Position numbers and translations under genes: made by a program
Shown: piece by piece, positions 7,742 through 15,364 of the stretch
Position numbering within the stretch: the first letter of the stretch is position 1
How the letters are laid out: each line of letters begins with the position of its first letter
NCBI RefSeq assembly: GCF_013044505.1
Contig: NZ_JABERD010000001.1
Coordinates: 152,333-216,332 of the forward strand
Direction of reading: 5' to 3'
Origin: Streptomyces sp. S3(2020)
Lineage (GTDB): Bacteria > Actinomycetota > Actinomycetes > Streptomycetales > Streptomycetaceae
Length of the DNA stretch: 64,000 nt
Notes under the pieces: model-generated
The model's database searches: none
Seen by the model: the letters and a program-made list of their open reading frames with translations, nothing else
What the model was told of the DNA's origin: nothing

Positions 7742-8716
7742 TCACGTGTCGAGGAGCCTGCGCAGCCAGTCCAGATGCGCCGCCCGGGTCCGCTGGGACA
7801 GGGCCGCCTGCGGGGCGAAACCGTCGAAGCCGTGGAAGCCGCCCGGCCACACATGCAGCTCGGCGATCCCGCCGGCCTGCCAGATCCGGGAGGCGTAGGC
7901 GACGACCTCGTCCCGGAAGGTCTCCGCGGAACCCACGTCCAGGAACGCCGGGGGCAGCCCGGTCAGGTCCTCGGCGCGGGCCGGTGCCGCGTACCCGGGA
8001 ACGTCCGGGCCACCGCGCAGCTCACCGAGCAGGGCCGTCCAGCCGGTCTCGTTGGCCGTACGGTCCCAGACGCCCAGACCCGCCATCTGGTGCGCGGACG
8101 GGGTGTCGTTGCGGTCGTCCAGCATCGGGCACATCAGCACCTGGCCGAGCGGCCGCGGGCCCTTGCGGTCCCGGGTGAGCAGGGCGAGGGCCGCGCACAG
8201 TCCGCCGCCCGCGCTGGCGCCCGCGAGGACGATCCGCTCCGGGTCGGCACCCAGTTCCCCGGCATGCTCCGCGGTCCAGACCAGCCCGGCGTACGCGTCC
8301 TCGATCTGCGCGGGATAGGGGTCCTCCGGGGCCAGCCGGTACTCCACCGACACCACGACGGCGTCCAGCTCCTTCGCCCAGGCCAGCGCCACGTCCACGC
8401 CCACCCGGTTGGTGCCGAGGACCATGCCGCCGCCGTGCACGTGGTAGACGACGGGGCGCGGACCCGCGGCCGAGGGCGCGGCGGGCCGGCAGATCAGCAG
8501 CGATATCTCGGGCGCGCCCTCGGGACCCGGCACCACACGGTCCTCGACCTCGAAGAACCCGTCGAGCGTCAGGTCGAGCTCGGCGAGCATCTGGATGCCG
8601 GGGCCCTGGCGTATCTGCTCGATGTCCTCCAGGGTCATCCCCGGGGAGATGAACTCCTTGATCAGTTCCAGGGCTCCGGCGAGCTCCGGGTCGAACGGCG
8701 GCGGTACCAGGCTCAT
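7742..8716 (-). CDS. alpha/beta hydrolase, hormone-sensitive lipase (HSL) family esterase
   Basis: 324 residues, ATG 8716 with GAGGAGA upstream. HSL hallmarks: the oxyanion motif YHVHGGGMVLG (about residues 90-100), the nucleophile elbow GASAGGGL (Ser near 167), a conserved SVEYRLAPEDPYPAQIED segment, DVGSAETFRDE with the acid Asp, and PGGFHGFD with the catalytic His near residue 293. It would hydrolyse short acyl esters in the cytosol. It lies directly upstream of the PucR-type regulator on the same strand and diverges from terC across a 225-bp gap. Confidence 0.92.
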   Translation of the reverse strand: MSLVPPPFDPELAGALELIKEFISPGMTLEDIEQIRQGPGIQMLAELDLTLDGFFEVEDRVVPGPEGAPEISLLICRPAAPSAAGPRPVVYHVHGGGMVLGTNRVGVDVALAWAKELDAVVVSVEYRLAPEDPYPAQIEDAYAGLVWTAEHAGELGADPERIVLAGASAGGGLCAALALLTRDRKGPRPLGQVLMCPMLDDRNDTPSAHQMAGLGVWDRTANETGWTALLGELRGGPDVPGYAAPARAEDLTGLPPAFLDVGSAETFRDEVVAYASRIWQAGGIAELHVWPGGFHGFDGFAPQAALSQRTRAAHLDWLRRLLDT

Positions 8717-8941
8717 GTCTTCTCCTCACGCGAGAACGCGGCGGCTCGTGCGGACATGATTCGCGCCCTGCCCGCCGGCCGGGGCGCCGCCGTACGGCGG
8801 AACCTGCCCGCCGTACGGCGGGTGGCACCGGAGCGACCTGTGACCTTGCCATGTCATGACTTATTGTTCACCCGACAAGGGTGGAAGGGACCAGACCCTG
8901 AGGCAACGCTGTGGAAGCCCCACCCGCACCAGGAGTAACAA

Positions 8942-9907
8942 GTGAACGTGTCCCTCTCCGTCTGGCTGCTGACGGTAGCCGCCCTGTGCGTGCTCGTCGC
9001 CGTCGACTTCTTCATCGGCCGCAAACCCCACGACGTGTCGATCAAGGAAGCCGGCATCTGGACGGTCGTCTGGGTCGTCCTGGCCTGTCTCTTCGGCATC
9101 GGCCTGCTCATCTTCAGCGGCGGAAAGCCGGCCGGTGAGTTCTTCGCCGGGTTCATCACCGAGAAGTCGCTCAGCGTCGACAACCTCTTCGTCTTCGTCC
9201 TGATCATGGCGAAGTTCTCGGTGCCCACGCAGTACCAGCAGCGGGTCCTCATGGTCGGCGTGCTGCTGGCCCTGGTGCTGCGTGCCGGGTTCATCGCGGC
9301 CGGCGCGGCGATCATCTCCACGTTCTCCTGGGTTTTCTACCTCTTCGGCGCCTTCCTGATCTGGACCGCCTGGAAGCTCGTCCAGGACGCCCGCAAGGAC
9401 CAGCACGAGGAGGAGTACCAGGAGAACAAGCTCCTCAAGATGGTCGAGCGGCGCTTCGGCGTGGCCGACCGCTACCACGGCACCAAGCTGTGGATCGAGG
9501 AGAACGGCAAGCGGGTCATGACCCCGATGCTGGTCGTCATGCTCGCGATCGGCTCCACCGACGTGCTGTTCGCGCTCGACTCCATCCCCGCCATCTACGG
9601 CCTCACCGAGGACCCGTACATCGTCTTCACGGCGAACGCGTTCGCGCTGATGGGGCTGCGCCAGCTGTACTTCCTCATCGGCGGCCTGCTGAAGAGGCTC
9701 GTCCACCTCAGCTACGGCCTGTCGATCATCCTCGGCTTCATCGGCGTCAAGCTGGTGCTGCACGCCCTGCACGAGTCCGGCGTCCATGTGCCCGAGATCA
9801 GCATCCCCTTCTCGCTCGGCTTCATCGTGCTGGTCCTCGCCGTCACGACCTTCACGAGCCTCAGGGCCTCCAGGAAGCAGGAGGAGCAGGAAGCGCGGGT
9901 GTCCTAG
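8942..9907 (+). CDS. TerC-family integral membrane protein
   Basis: 321 residues from GTG 8942; CAGGAGTAACAA provides the ribosome site. The protein has about nine hydrophobic segments. The TerC signature is seen in EKSLSVDNLFVFVLIM (about residues 75-90) and VMLAIGSTDVLFALDSIPA (about 200-218), whose acidic residues line the metal path. The cytoplasmic loop is charged (DARKDQHEEEYQENK). TerC proteins are linked to tellurium resistance and, in several bacteria, to metalation of exported manganese enzymes. It is monocistronic: the next gene is separated by a recognisable promoter. Confidence 0.95.
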   Translation: MNVSLSVWLLTVAALCVLVAVDFFIGRKPHDVSIKEAGIWTVVWVVLACLFGIGLLIFSGGKPAGEFFAGFITEKSLSVDNLFVFVLIMAKFSVPTQYQQRVLMVGVLLALVLRAGFIAAGAAIISTFSWVFYLFGAFLIWTAWKLVQDARKDQHEEEYQENKLLKMVERRFGVADRYHGTKLWIEENGKRVMTPMLVVMLAIGSTDVLFALDSIPAIYGLTEDPYIVFTANAFALMGLRQLYFLIGGLLKRLVHLSYGLSIILGFIGVKLVLHALHESGVHVPEISIPFSLGFIVLVLAVTTFTSLRASRKQEEQEARVS

Positions 9908-9916
9908 CCGAGCCTC

Positions 9917-9947
9917 TTGACTTCGAGAGCGCTCCAGCACCTAGCGT
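9917..9947 (+). promoter_or_regulatory. promoter with 19-bp spacer, MerR-type architecture
   Basis: A -35 TTGACT (9917-9922) and a -10-like TAGCGT (9942-9947) are separated by 19 bp rather than 17. The spacer contains the dyad-like GAGAGCGCTC (9925-9934). Overlong spacers with a central dyad are the mark of MerR-activated promoters. It sits 40 bp upstream of the LLM-family oxidoreductase start; no merR gene is nearby. Confidence 0.5.
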
Positions 9948-9986
9948 CACCAGGGTCGGTGAAGACCTTGGTGAACGGAGACGGCC

Positions 9987-10868
9987 ATGCGCGTGGGCGT
10001 GCACATCAACCGGTTCGACCATCCCGGGGGAGCGCCCGCGCTCGGCGCCGAACTGGCCGCCGCGGGCGACGCCGCCGAGGCCGCGGGACTGAGCTGGCTG
10101 TCGGTGATGGACCACTACTTCCAGATGGAGTTCAACGACCGGGCCGAGGACCCCATGCTGGAGGCCTACACGACCCTCGGCTATCTCGCGGCCCGCACCT
10201 CCACGGTCCGGATCGGGGCCCTGGTGACCGGGGTGACCTACCGTCACCCCGGACTGCTCGCCAAGATCGCCACCACGCTCGACGTCCTGTCCGGCGGCCG
10301 GGCCACCCTCGGGATCGGCGCCGCCTGGTACGACCGGGAGCACGCGGGCCTCGGTGTGCCGTTCCCGCCCCTCGCCGAACGCTTCGAGCGGCTGGAGGAG
10401 ACCCTGCGGATCTGCCTCCAGATGTGGGACCCGGACGCGAACGGCCCCTTCGAGGGCAAGCACTACCGGCTCGCCGAGACGCTGTCCGTACCGGCCCCGG
10501 TCAGCGACCCGCGCCCCGAGATCATGATCGGCGGAGGCGGCGAGAAGAAGACGCTCCGGCTGGTCGCCCGGTACGGCGACGCCTGCAACCTGTTCACCAC
10601 CACGCCCGAGGAGGTCGCGCACAAGCTCGACGTCCTGCGCGGCCACTGCGACACCGAGGGCCGCGACTACGACACGATCCGCAAGACCGTCGCCTACTCC
10701 GGTGACCCGCTCGCCACCGGTGACCTCGACGCCTTCACCCGGGACATCACGGGCTACACCAAGCTCGGCATCGACACCGTGATCCTCTCCCCGCGCACGG
10801 GGGAGCCGGCGGCGTTCATCGAACGGTTCGCGGCCCCCGCCGTTCAGCGGCTGGCGGGACTCGACTGA
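9987..10868 (+). CDS. LLM-class F420-dependent oxidoreductase
   Basis: 293 residues, ATG 9987 after GAACGGAGA. A luciferase-like TIM barrel: the N-terminus RVGVHINRFDHPGG, LSWLSVMDHYFQM (about residues 36-48), IGALVTGVTYRHPGLLAK (about 74-91), and GGRATLGIGAAWYDREHAGLG, which is typical of the actinobacterial F420 branch. These enzymes move hydride between F420H2 and small organic substrates. The gene has its own promoter and is monocistronic. Its last 25 bp overlap the end of the zinc-ribbon gene on the other strand. Confidence 0.92.
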   Translation: MRVGVHINRFDHPGGAPALGAELAAAGDAAEAAGLSWLSVMDHYFQMEFNDRAEDPMLEAYTTLGYLAARTSTVRIGALVTGVTYRHPGLLAKIATTLDVLSGGRATLGIGAAWYDREHAGLGVPFPPLAERFERLEETLRICLQMWDPDANGPFEGKHYRLAETLSVPAPVSDPRPEIMIGGGGEKKTLRLVARYGDACNLFTTTPEEVAHKLDVLRGHCDTEGRDYDTIRKTVAYSGDPLATGDLDAFTRDITGYTKLGIDTVILSPRTGEPAAFIERFAAPAVQRLAGLD

Positions 10869-11086
10869 GGGACGGCGGGCCGGCCGCGGGAGACGATCCG
10901 CATCCCGCGGTCGTCGATCATCCGCACCTGGAGCGAGCCGCAGCCGCACCGCGTCCACACCGTGCGGCCCGCCGCGGTGTTGTGCCGGGACACCACCTGG
11001 AAGGGCTCGGCACCGTCCGGCCATCCGCAGTGCGGGCAGACCGTGCCGGCCGTGGTCGTGCCGGTCGTGCCGGTCGTGCTGGTCAT
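10844..11086 (-). CDS. small zinc-ribbon protein, unknown function
   Basis: 80 residues from ATG 11086 with a strong AAGGAG site 7 bp upstream. A Thr/Gly-rich start (TSTTGTTGTTTAG) precedes CPHCGWPDG, and CGCGSLQVR lies further on; the CxxC and CxC pairs could bind one zinc. The C-terminus is basic. The Thr/Gly tract corresponds to a GGTCGTGCC-type repeated run in the DNA. It is divergent from the LysR gene across 114 bp and convergent with the LLM gene, overlapping it by 25 bp. No family was recognised. Confidence 0.7.
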   Translation of the reverse strand: MTSTTGTTGTTTAGTVCPHCGWPDGAEPFQVVSRHNTAAGRTVWTRCGCGSLQVRMIDDRGMRIVSRGRPAVPQSSPASR

Positions 11087-11200
11087 GGGAACTCCTTGTA
11101 CGTCGTGGCTGGTTGACCGTCGCGACACCATCAGGGTGCGACCTCGCCACCATGCACGTCCAGGTTGACTTTCCGGACCCGACCTTGAAGCGTGGACTTC

Positions 11201-12106
11201 ATGATTGACCTCCGCCGGCTTCACGTCCTGCGAGCGGTCGCGCACTACGGCACGGTGACCGCGGCCGCCCGCGCCCTGCACTTCACCCCGTCCGCCGCCT
11301 CGCAGCAGATCCGTCAGCTCGCCCGAGACCTCGGCGTGGACCTTCTCGAACCACAGGGCCGGGGTGTCCGCCTGACCCCGGCCGCCGAGAGCCTGCTCGC
11401 ACACGCCGACGCCATCCAGGCCCGCTGGGAACAGGCCGAACTGGACCTGCGCGCCGAACAGGAGTCTCCCGCGGGGCCGTTGCGGGTCTGCGGGTATCCG
11501 GTGGCGATCTCGGTGCTGCTGGCGCCGATGGCGGTCCGGCTCAAGGAGCGGCATCCGCGCCTGGCCGTGCGCATCCACGAGGCGGGCGTGCCGGAGAGCT
11601 TCGATCTGCTCTTCGAGGGTGAGGTCGACCTCGCGATCGTGGAGGCCACCCCGCAGAACCCGCCGCTGAGCGACGCCCGCTTCGACCAGCAGCCGCTGCT
11701 GGACGACCCGTTCGACCTGGTCGTGCCCGACGGTCATCCGCTGGCCGGGCGCGAGCGTGTCGACCTCTCGGACGCGGCGCACGAGGACTGGATCGCGCCC
11801 ATGCCGGACAGCCCCTGCCGTACGCACGTCATGTCCGCGTGCGGGGAGGCCGGTTTCAGCCCCGCCGTGGTCCACCAGGCGGTGGACTGGAACGTCACCG
11901 CCCATCTGGTCGCCCACCGGCTCGGCATCGCACTGATCCCACGACTGGCCCAGCTCACTCCGGACCTGCCCGTCACCCGGGTGCCCTGTACGGGCAACCC
12001 GCACCGCAGGATGCTCACCTGCACGCGCCGAGGGGGACATGAACGCCCCGCGGTCGAGGCCGCGTTGACGGAGTTGCGAATGCTGGCGCCGGGGGCCGTG
12101 GCCTGA
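11201..12106 (+). CDS. LysR-family transcriptional regulator
   Basis: 301 residues from ATG 11201 (MIDLRRLHVL); GTG 11192 is an in-frame alternative three residues longer. The N-terminal winged HTH reads AVAHYGTVTAAARALHFTPS then ASQQIRQLARDLGVDLLE. The effector domain shows the usual LRVCGYPVAISVLLAPMA and ends with ALIPRLAQLTPDLPVTRV. The basic C-terminus (CTRRGGHERPAVEAAL) resembles a group of streptomycete LysR proteins. It may control the divergent zinc-ribbon gene across the 114-bp gap, or a distant target. Confidence 0.93.
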   Translation: MIDLRRLHVLRAVAHYGTVTAAARALHFTPSAASQQIRQLARDLGVDLLEPQGRGVRLTPAAESLLAHADAIQARWEQAELDLRAEQESPAGPLRVCGYPVAISVLLAPMAVRLKERHPRLAVRIHEAGVPESFDLLFEGEVDLAIVEATPQNPPLSDARFDQQPLLDDPFDLVVPDGHPLAGRERVDLSDAAHEDWIAPMPDSPCRTHVMSACGEAGFSPAVVHQAVDWNVTAHLVAHRLGIALIPRLAQLTPDLPVTRVPCTGNPHRRMLTCTRRGGHERPAVEAALTELRMLAPGAVA

Positions 12107-12139
12107 GCGTTGTCAGTGCCGTTTGGCACCATGGGGATC

Positions 12140-12790
12140 ATGAGCCGCAACATCAGCTACAACACCGCCGACCAGAACGACATCATCGGCTTCCTCGGCG
12201 CCGGTGAACTGACGGCGGACCAGCAGCGCATCCTCGGCAATGTCCGCAAGTACGCCGAGGCGCACCAGGCCGACCTCGAACGGCAGGGCGTCGACTGGGG
12301 CCTGACCGTCCCCGAGGCGCTGGAGCACCTCGTCGCGGGCCGCGCCGACTCGGACGCCGAGTGCGCGGGCAACGCCTACTACACCGCCCTCCAGAAGATC
12401 ATCGACCGGAACGGCAGCGACCCGTCCCAGGTGGGCACGTTCTCCAGGCCCTCGACCTTCTTCGGGCTGATGGACGACGAGCTGCGCCGCCTCGGTGTCC
12501 CCGCCGACCTGCTGCCGGGCGACTTCCTGTTCGCCGGTCCGCCCGACGGCATCCCGTTCCACATCCCGTGCCCCGTGGACGGCACCCCGGACATCGGCCG
12601 CCTGCCGCTGGCCAGGGCGAAGCCCGCCGCGGACGCCTACCGCGCCGTCCTGGACCGCGTCGACAGCGCCTTCTCCCATGAACTCGGGCAACTCGCCGGA
12701 CAGCTGGAGTTCGAGCACGACGAGTGGCGCTCCGCGCAGTCGATCGACTGGTACAGCCAGGACACGATCTTCTTCTCGATCACGGGCTGA
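12140..12790 (+). CDS. hypothetical protein, unrecognised
   Basis: 216 residues from ATG 12140 (MSRNISYNTADQND); GGGG lies just upstream, and in-frame ATG 12131 or GTG 12110 are alternatives. It is soluble and acidic, without signal peptide or TM segments. A helical N-terminal half includes LTADQQRILGNVRKYAEAHQ; a mid-region FGLMDDELRRLGVPADLLPG is followed by a Pro-rich FAGPPDGIPFHIPCPVDGTP, and the C-terminus is DWYSQDTIFFSITG. No catalytic motif was identified. It stands alone after the LysR gene (33 bp) and ends before a hairpin. Confidence 0.7.
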   Translation: MSRNISYNTADQNDIIGFLGAGELTADQQRILGNVRKYAEAHQADLERQGVDWGLTVPEALEHLVAGRADSDAECAGNAYYTALQKIIDRNGSDPSQVGTFSRPSTFFGLMDDELRRLGVPADLLPGDFLFAGPPDGIPFHIPCPVDGTPDIGRLPLARAKPAADAYRAVLDRVDSAFSHELGQLAGQLEFEHDEWRSAQSIDWYSQDTIFFSITG

Positions 12791-12861
12791 ACCGGCGCAC
12801 GGGCGTGAGGGCGCACAGGCATGAGGCCGTCCGCGCATGAGGGCGTTGCGGGCATGGGAAA

Positions 12862-12890
12862 GGGGCCGGAGCTCCATGCGCTCCAGCCCC
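12862..12890. terminator. hairpin terminator between convergent genes
   Basis: Arms GGGGCCGGAGC (12862-12872) and GCTCCAGCCCC (12880-12890) pair with one mismatch around a 7-nt loop. It lies between the ends of the hypothetical gene (+) and the FMN reductase gene (-), so it could serve both. Confidence 0.6.
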
Positions 12891-12907
12891 TCGCCGCGAG
12901 GAGATGA

Positions 12908-13471
12908 TCAGGCGGCAGCGGTCTCGCCGGCGTGGCCGTGCACACGGGCGATGACCTCGGTCAGCTGCTCGGCGACCTCGGCGTCGTCGGCCGGGTGGGT
13001 CTCGGCGAAGCGGACCACGGAACCGGGGATGGAGAGCTTGACGTCCTCCAGCACCTTGGCGCCGGCGATGCCCAGCGCCTTGCGGGTCTCGTCCTGCGCC
13101 CACACGCCGCCGAACTGGCCGAACGCGGTGCCGACCACCGCGGCCGGCTTGCCGCCGAAGGCGCCGGCGCCGTACGGACGGGACAGCCAGTCGATGGCGT
13201 TCTTGAGGACGGCCGGGATGGTGCCGTTGTACTCGGGGGAGAAGAGCAGGAAGCCGTCGGCGGCCTGGGCGGCCTCACGCAGCTTGGCGGCCGGGGCCGG
13301 GACGCTGCCCTCGACGTCGATGTCCTCGTTGTAGAACGGGATCTCGGCCAGGCCCTCGAAGAGCTCGACGCTCGCACCCTCGGGAGCGAACTTGACGGCC
13401 GCCTCGGCCAGCTGGCGGTTGTGCGAACCGGCGCGAAGGCTGCCGACGAGCGCAAGGATGCGAACAGACAT
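12908..13471 (-). CDS. NADPH-dependent FMN reductase family protein
   Basis: 187 residues from ATG 13471, GGAG 7 bp upstream. A flavodoxin-like fold: ILALVGSLRAGSHNRQLAEA binds the FMN phosphate (about residues 5-24), LLFSPEYNGTIPAVLKNAIDW (residues near 75-95, less than the full run quoted elsewhere) is the family signature, and KPAAVVGTAFGQFGG follows. Members reduce FMN, quinones, azo compounds or chromate with NAD(P)H. The gene diverges from a TetR-type gene across 117 bp holding two near-identical palindromes, so it is very likely repressed by that regulator and induced by an electrophile or quinone-like ligand. Confidence 0.92.
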   Translation of the reverse strand: MSVRILALVGSLRAGSHNRQLAEAAVKFAPEGASVELFEGLAEIPFYNEDIDVEGSVPAPAAKLREAAQAADGFLLFSPEYNGTIPAVLKNAIDWLSRPYGAGAFGGKPAAVVGTAFGQFGGVWAQDETRKALGIAGAKVLEDVKLSIPGSVVRFAETHPADDAEVAEQLTEVIARVHGHAGETAAA

Positions 13472-13508
13472 GCGAACTCCAAGATGCTGAAACACTGCCG
13501 TCACAAAT

Positions 13509-13557
13509 ACGGACCGGGGTCCGTTTAAGTTCTACCACCGTAACCGGACCGCGGTCC
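13509..13557. promoter_or_regulatory. two TetR-type palindromic operators
   Basis: ACGGACC-GG-GGTCCGT (13509-13524) and GGACC-GC-GGTCC (13546-13557) share the core GGACC-N2-GGTCC, with centres 35 bp apart. Both lie in the divergent gap between the FMN reductase (-) and TetR (+) genes, where the two promoters must be. Paired identical palindromes of this size are typical for TetR homodimers and imply autoregulation plus control of the reductase. Confidence 0.8.
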
Positions 13558-13588
13558 AGTTTCATTCCCGATGCTTTACGCTGTCTTC

Positions 13589-14251
13589 ATGTCCGCCTCT
13601 CTGCCGCCTTTCCCCAGGCCCCAGGAACCCTCGGGTGAGGCCGAGTTGCTCCAGCTCGGCACCCCGGAGGAGGAGCCCTGCCTGCGCGCCGACGCCGCGC
13701 GCAACCGGGCGCGGCTGCTGGAGGCGGCCGCCCGGCTGATCGCCGAGCACGGCGCCGCCGGGGTCACGATGGAGGCGGTGGCCGCCGCGGCCCAGGTCGG
13801 CAAAGGAACCGTCTTCCGCCGCTTCGGCGACCGCACCGGCCTGCTGATGGCGCTCCTCGACCACTCGGCGAAGAAGCTCCAGGAGGACTTCCTCGGCGGC
13901 CCGCCGCCCCTGGGCCCCGGCTCGCCCCCGCTGGAACGGCTGCGGGCGTTCGGCGTGGCGGTGCTGTACCGCACGGCCGAGCAGCTGGACCTCTACCTGG
14001 CCGCCGAGCCGGAGCCGACCCGCCGGTTCTCCCATCCGTCGCACCGCGCGCTCACCATGCACGTCACGGTCCTGCTGCGCCAGATCGTGCCGGACGCCGA
14101 CTGCGAACTGCTGGCGCGGACGCTGCTCGGATATCTCGACCCCGCCCTGATCCACCACCTGACCAGGGAGTGCGGGATGCCCATGGAGCGACTGGAGGCC
14201 GGCTGGGCCGATCTGGTGGCCCGTGTGACGGGCACCGGGGCGACCCACTGA
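13589..14251 (+). CDS. TetR-family repressor
   Basis: 220 residues from ATG 13589; ATG 13571 in the same frame would add six residues (MLYAVF) but would sit only 14 bp past an operator. The N-terminal HTH is clear: RLLEAAARLIAEHGAAGVTM, then VAAAAQVGKGTVFRRFGDRTGL at about residues 64-85 (in the longer numbering). The rest is the variable helical ligand-binding domain. A Pro-rich 40-residue leader precedes the HTH. It probably represses itself and the divergent FMN reductase gene through the paired palindromes. Confidence 0.93.
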   Translation: MSASLPPFPRPQEPSGEAELLQLGTPEEEPCLRADAARNRARLLEAAARLIAEHGAAGVTMEAVAAAAQVGKGTVFRRFGDRTGLLMALLDHSAKKLQEDFLGGPPPLGPGSPPLERLRAFGVAVLYRTAEQLDLYLAAEPEPTRRFSHPSHRALTMHVTVLLRQIVPDADCELLARTLLGYLDPALIHHLTRECGMPMERLEAGWADLVARVTGTGATH

Positions 14252-14278
14252 GGAACGGCTCGCACAGGTTCTGCAAAG

Positions 14279-15325
14279 ATGCGTGACGTCATGGTGCAGA
14301 TACCGAAAACGCCCGCCCCCGCGTCGCCCGCACCGCGCTCCGTGCCCACGAGCGCCGATGTGGCCCGTCTGGCCGGCGTCTCGCGCGCGACCGTCTCCTA
14401 CGTCCTCAACAACACCAGTGCCGTCCGGATCAGCGAGCCCACCCGCCGCCGTGTCCACGAGGCCGCGAAGGAACTCGGGTACGTGCCGCACGCGGCCGCC
14501 CGCAGCCTGCGCGCCGGACACAGCCGCCTGGTCCTGATGCCCGCCCCCACCATCCCCGTCGGCCAGCTCTACGGCCAGTTCATCAACGAACTCCAGTGGG
14601 CCCTCAGCCGCCTCGACTACACCGTCGTGCAGCACGGCAGCGTCGGACTGCACGGCGACGAGGCCGCCCGCGCCTGGGCCGAACTGCGCCCGGTCGCCGT
14701 CCTGGTGCCCGGCGCCGGGCTCGGCCCGAAGGGCGTCGCCGTCCTCAAGCGCTCCGGCGCCCGTGCCGTCGTCACCCTCGGCCCCGAGTCCGTCGAGGGC
14801 GCCCACGCCCTGCTCATGGACCACGAGGCCGTCGGTCACCGAGCCGGCACCCACCTGTACGAGCGCGGCCGGCGCCGCATCGGCGTGGTCGTCCCCGAGG
14901 AGGCCGGCCTGGAGGCCTTCTCGCTGCCCCGCCTCGAAGGCGTCCGCAACGCCCTGCGCGGCACCGACGCCACCGTGACCCATCTGCCCCTCGCCCACAC
15001 CGAGGAGGCCGGCGCCCGGCTCGCCGCCCGCTGGCACGACCTCGACCTCGACGCGGTGTTCGCCTACAACGACGAGTACGCGATGCTGCTGATGCGCGCC
15101 CTCCAGGACCAGGGGATCGACGTGCCCGGCGAGACGGCGCTGATCGGCGCCGACGACCTGATGCTCGGCCGGCTCCTGCGGCCCAGACTGAGCACGGTCC
15201 ACCTCGAACTGCCCTCCGGCCGCGACCTCGCCGAACTGGTGGACCGCGCGGTGCGCAACCCCGGCTCCGTGCCCGAGACGCACAAGGTACTGGGAGCGAC
15301 GGTGGTGCACCGCGAGTCCAGCTGA
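14279..15325 (+). CDS. LacI-family transcriptional regulator
   Basis: 348 residues from ATG 14279 (ATG 14291 possible). The HTH begins unusually late, near residue 22, after a Pro/Ala-rich leader: SADVARLAGVSRATVSYVLN then the hinge AARSLRAGHSRLVL. The periplasmic-binding-protein-like effector domain follows, with DAVFAYNDEYAMLLMRAL in place of the usual AxNDxxA segment. It lies 39 bp upstream of pobA on the same strand, separated by a perfect inverted repeat that includes its own stop codon. It may control pobA, although PobR-type activators are the known controllers elsewhere. Confidence 0.92.
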   Translation: MRDVMVQIPKTPAPASPAPRSVPTSADVARLAGVSRATVSYVLNNTSAVRISEPTRRRVHEAAKELGYVPHAAARSLRAGHSRLVLMPAPTIPVGQLYGQFINELQWALSRLDYTVVQHGSVGLHGDEAARAWAELRPVAVLVPGAGLGPKGVAVLKRSGARAVVTLGPESVEGAHALLMDHEAVGHRAGTHLYERGRRRIGVVVPEEAGLEAFSLPRLEGVRNALRGTDATVTHLPLAHTEEAGARLAARWHDLDLDAVFAYNDEYAMLLMRALQDQGIDVPGETALIGADDLMLGRLLRPRLSTVHLELPSGRDLAELVDRAVRNPGSVPETHKVLGATVVHRESS

Positions 15326-15347
15326 CAGCCTGAGCCGCAGGCTGTCA
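15323..15347 (+). promoter_or_regulatory. perfect 10-bp inverted repeat between the LacI gene and pobA
   Basis: TGACAGCCTG (15323-15332), loop AGCCG, CAGGCTGTCA (15338-15347). The first three bases are the stop codon of the LacI-type gene, and pobA starts 17 bp after the repeat. It may be an operator for the pobA promoter, or a terminator/attenuator hairpin that makes pobA expression differ from the regulator's. There is no T-run after it. Confidence 0.6.
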
Positions 15348-15364
15348 CTCACGGGAGGCGTGCC

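Noticed and set aside
8820..8941. Possible manganese (yybP-ykoY) riboswitch in the terC leader
   Set aside because: terC leaders often carry one, but the conserved GGGGAGUA and paired helices cannot be found here; only a short GGGTGG/CCCGAC complement is visible.
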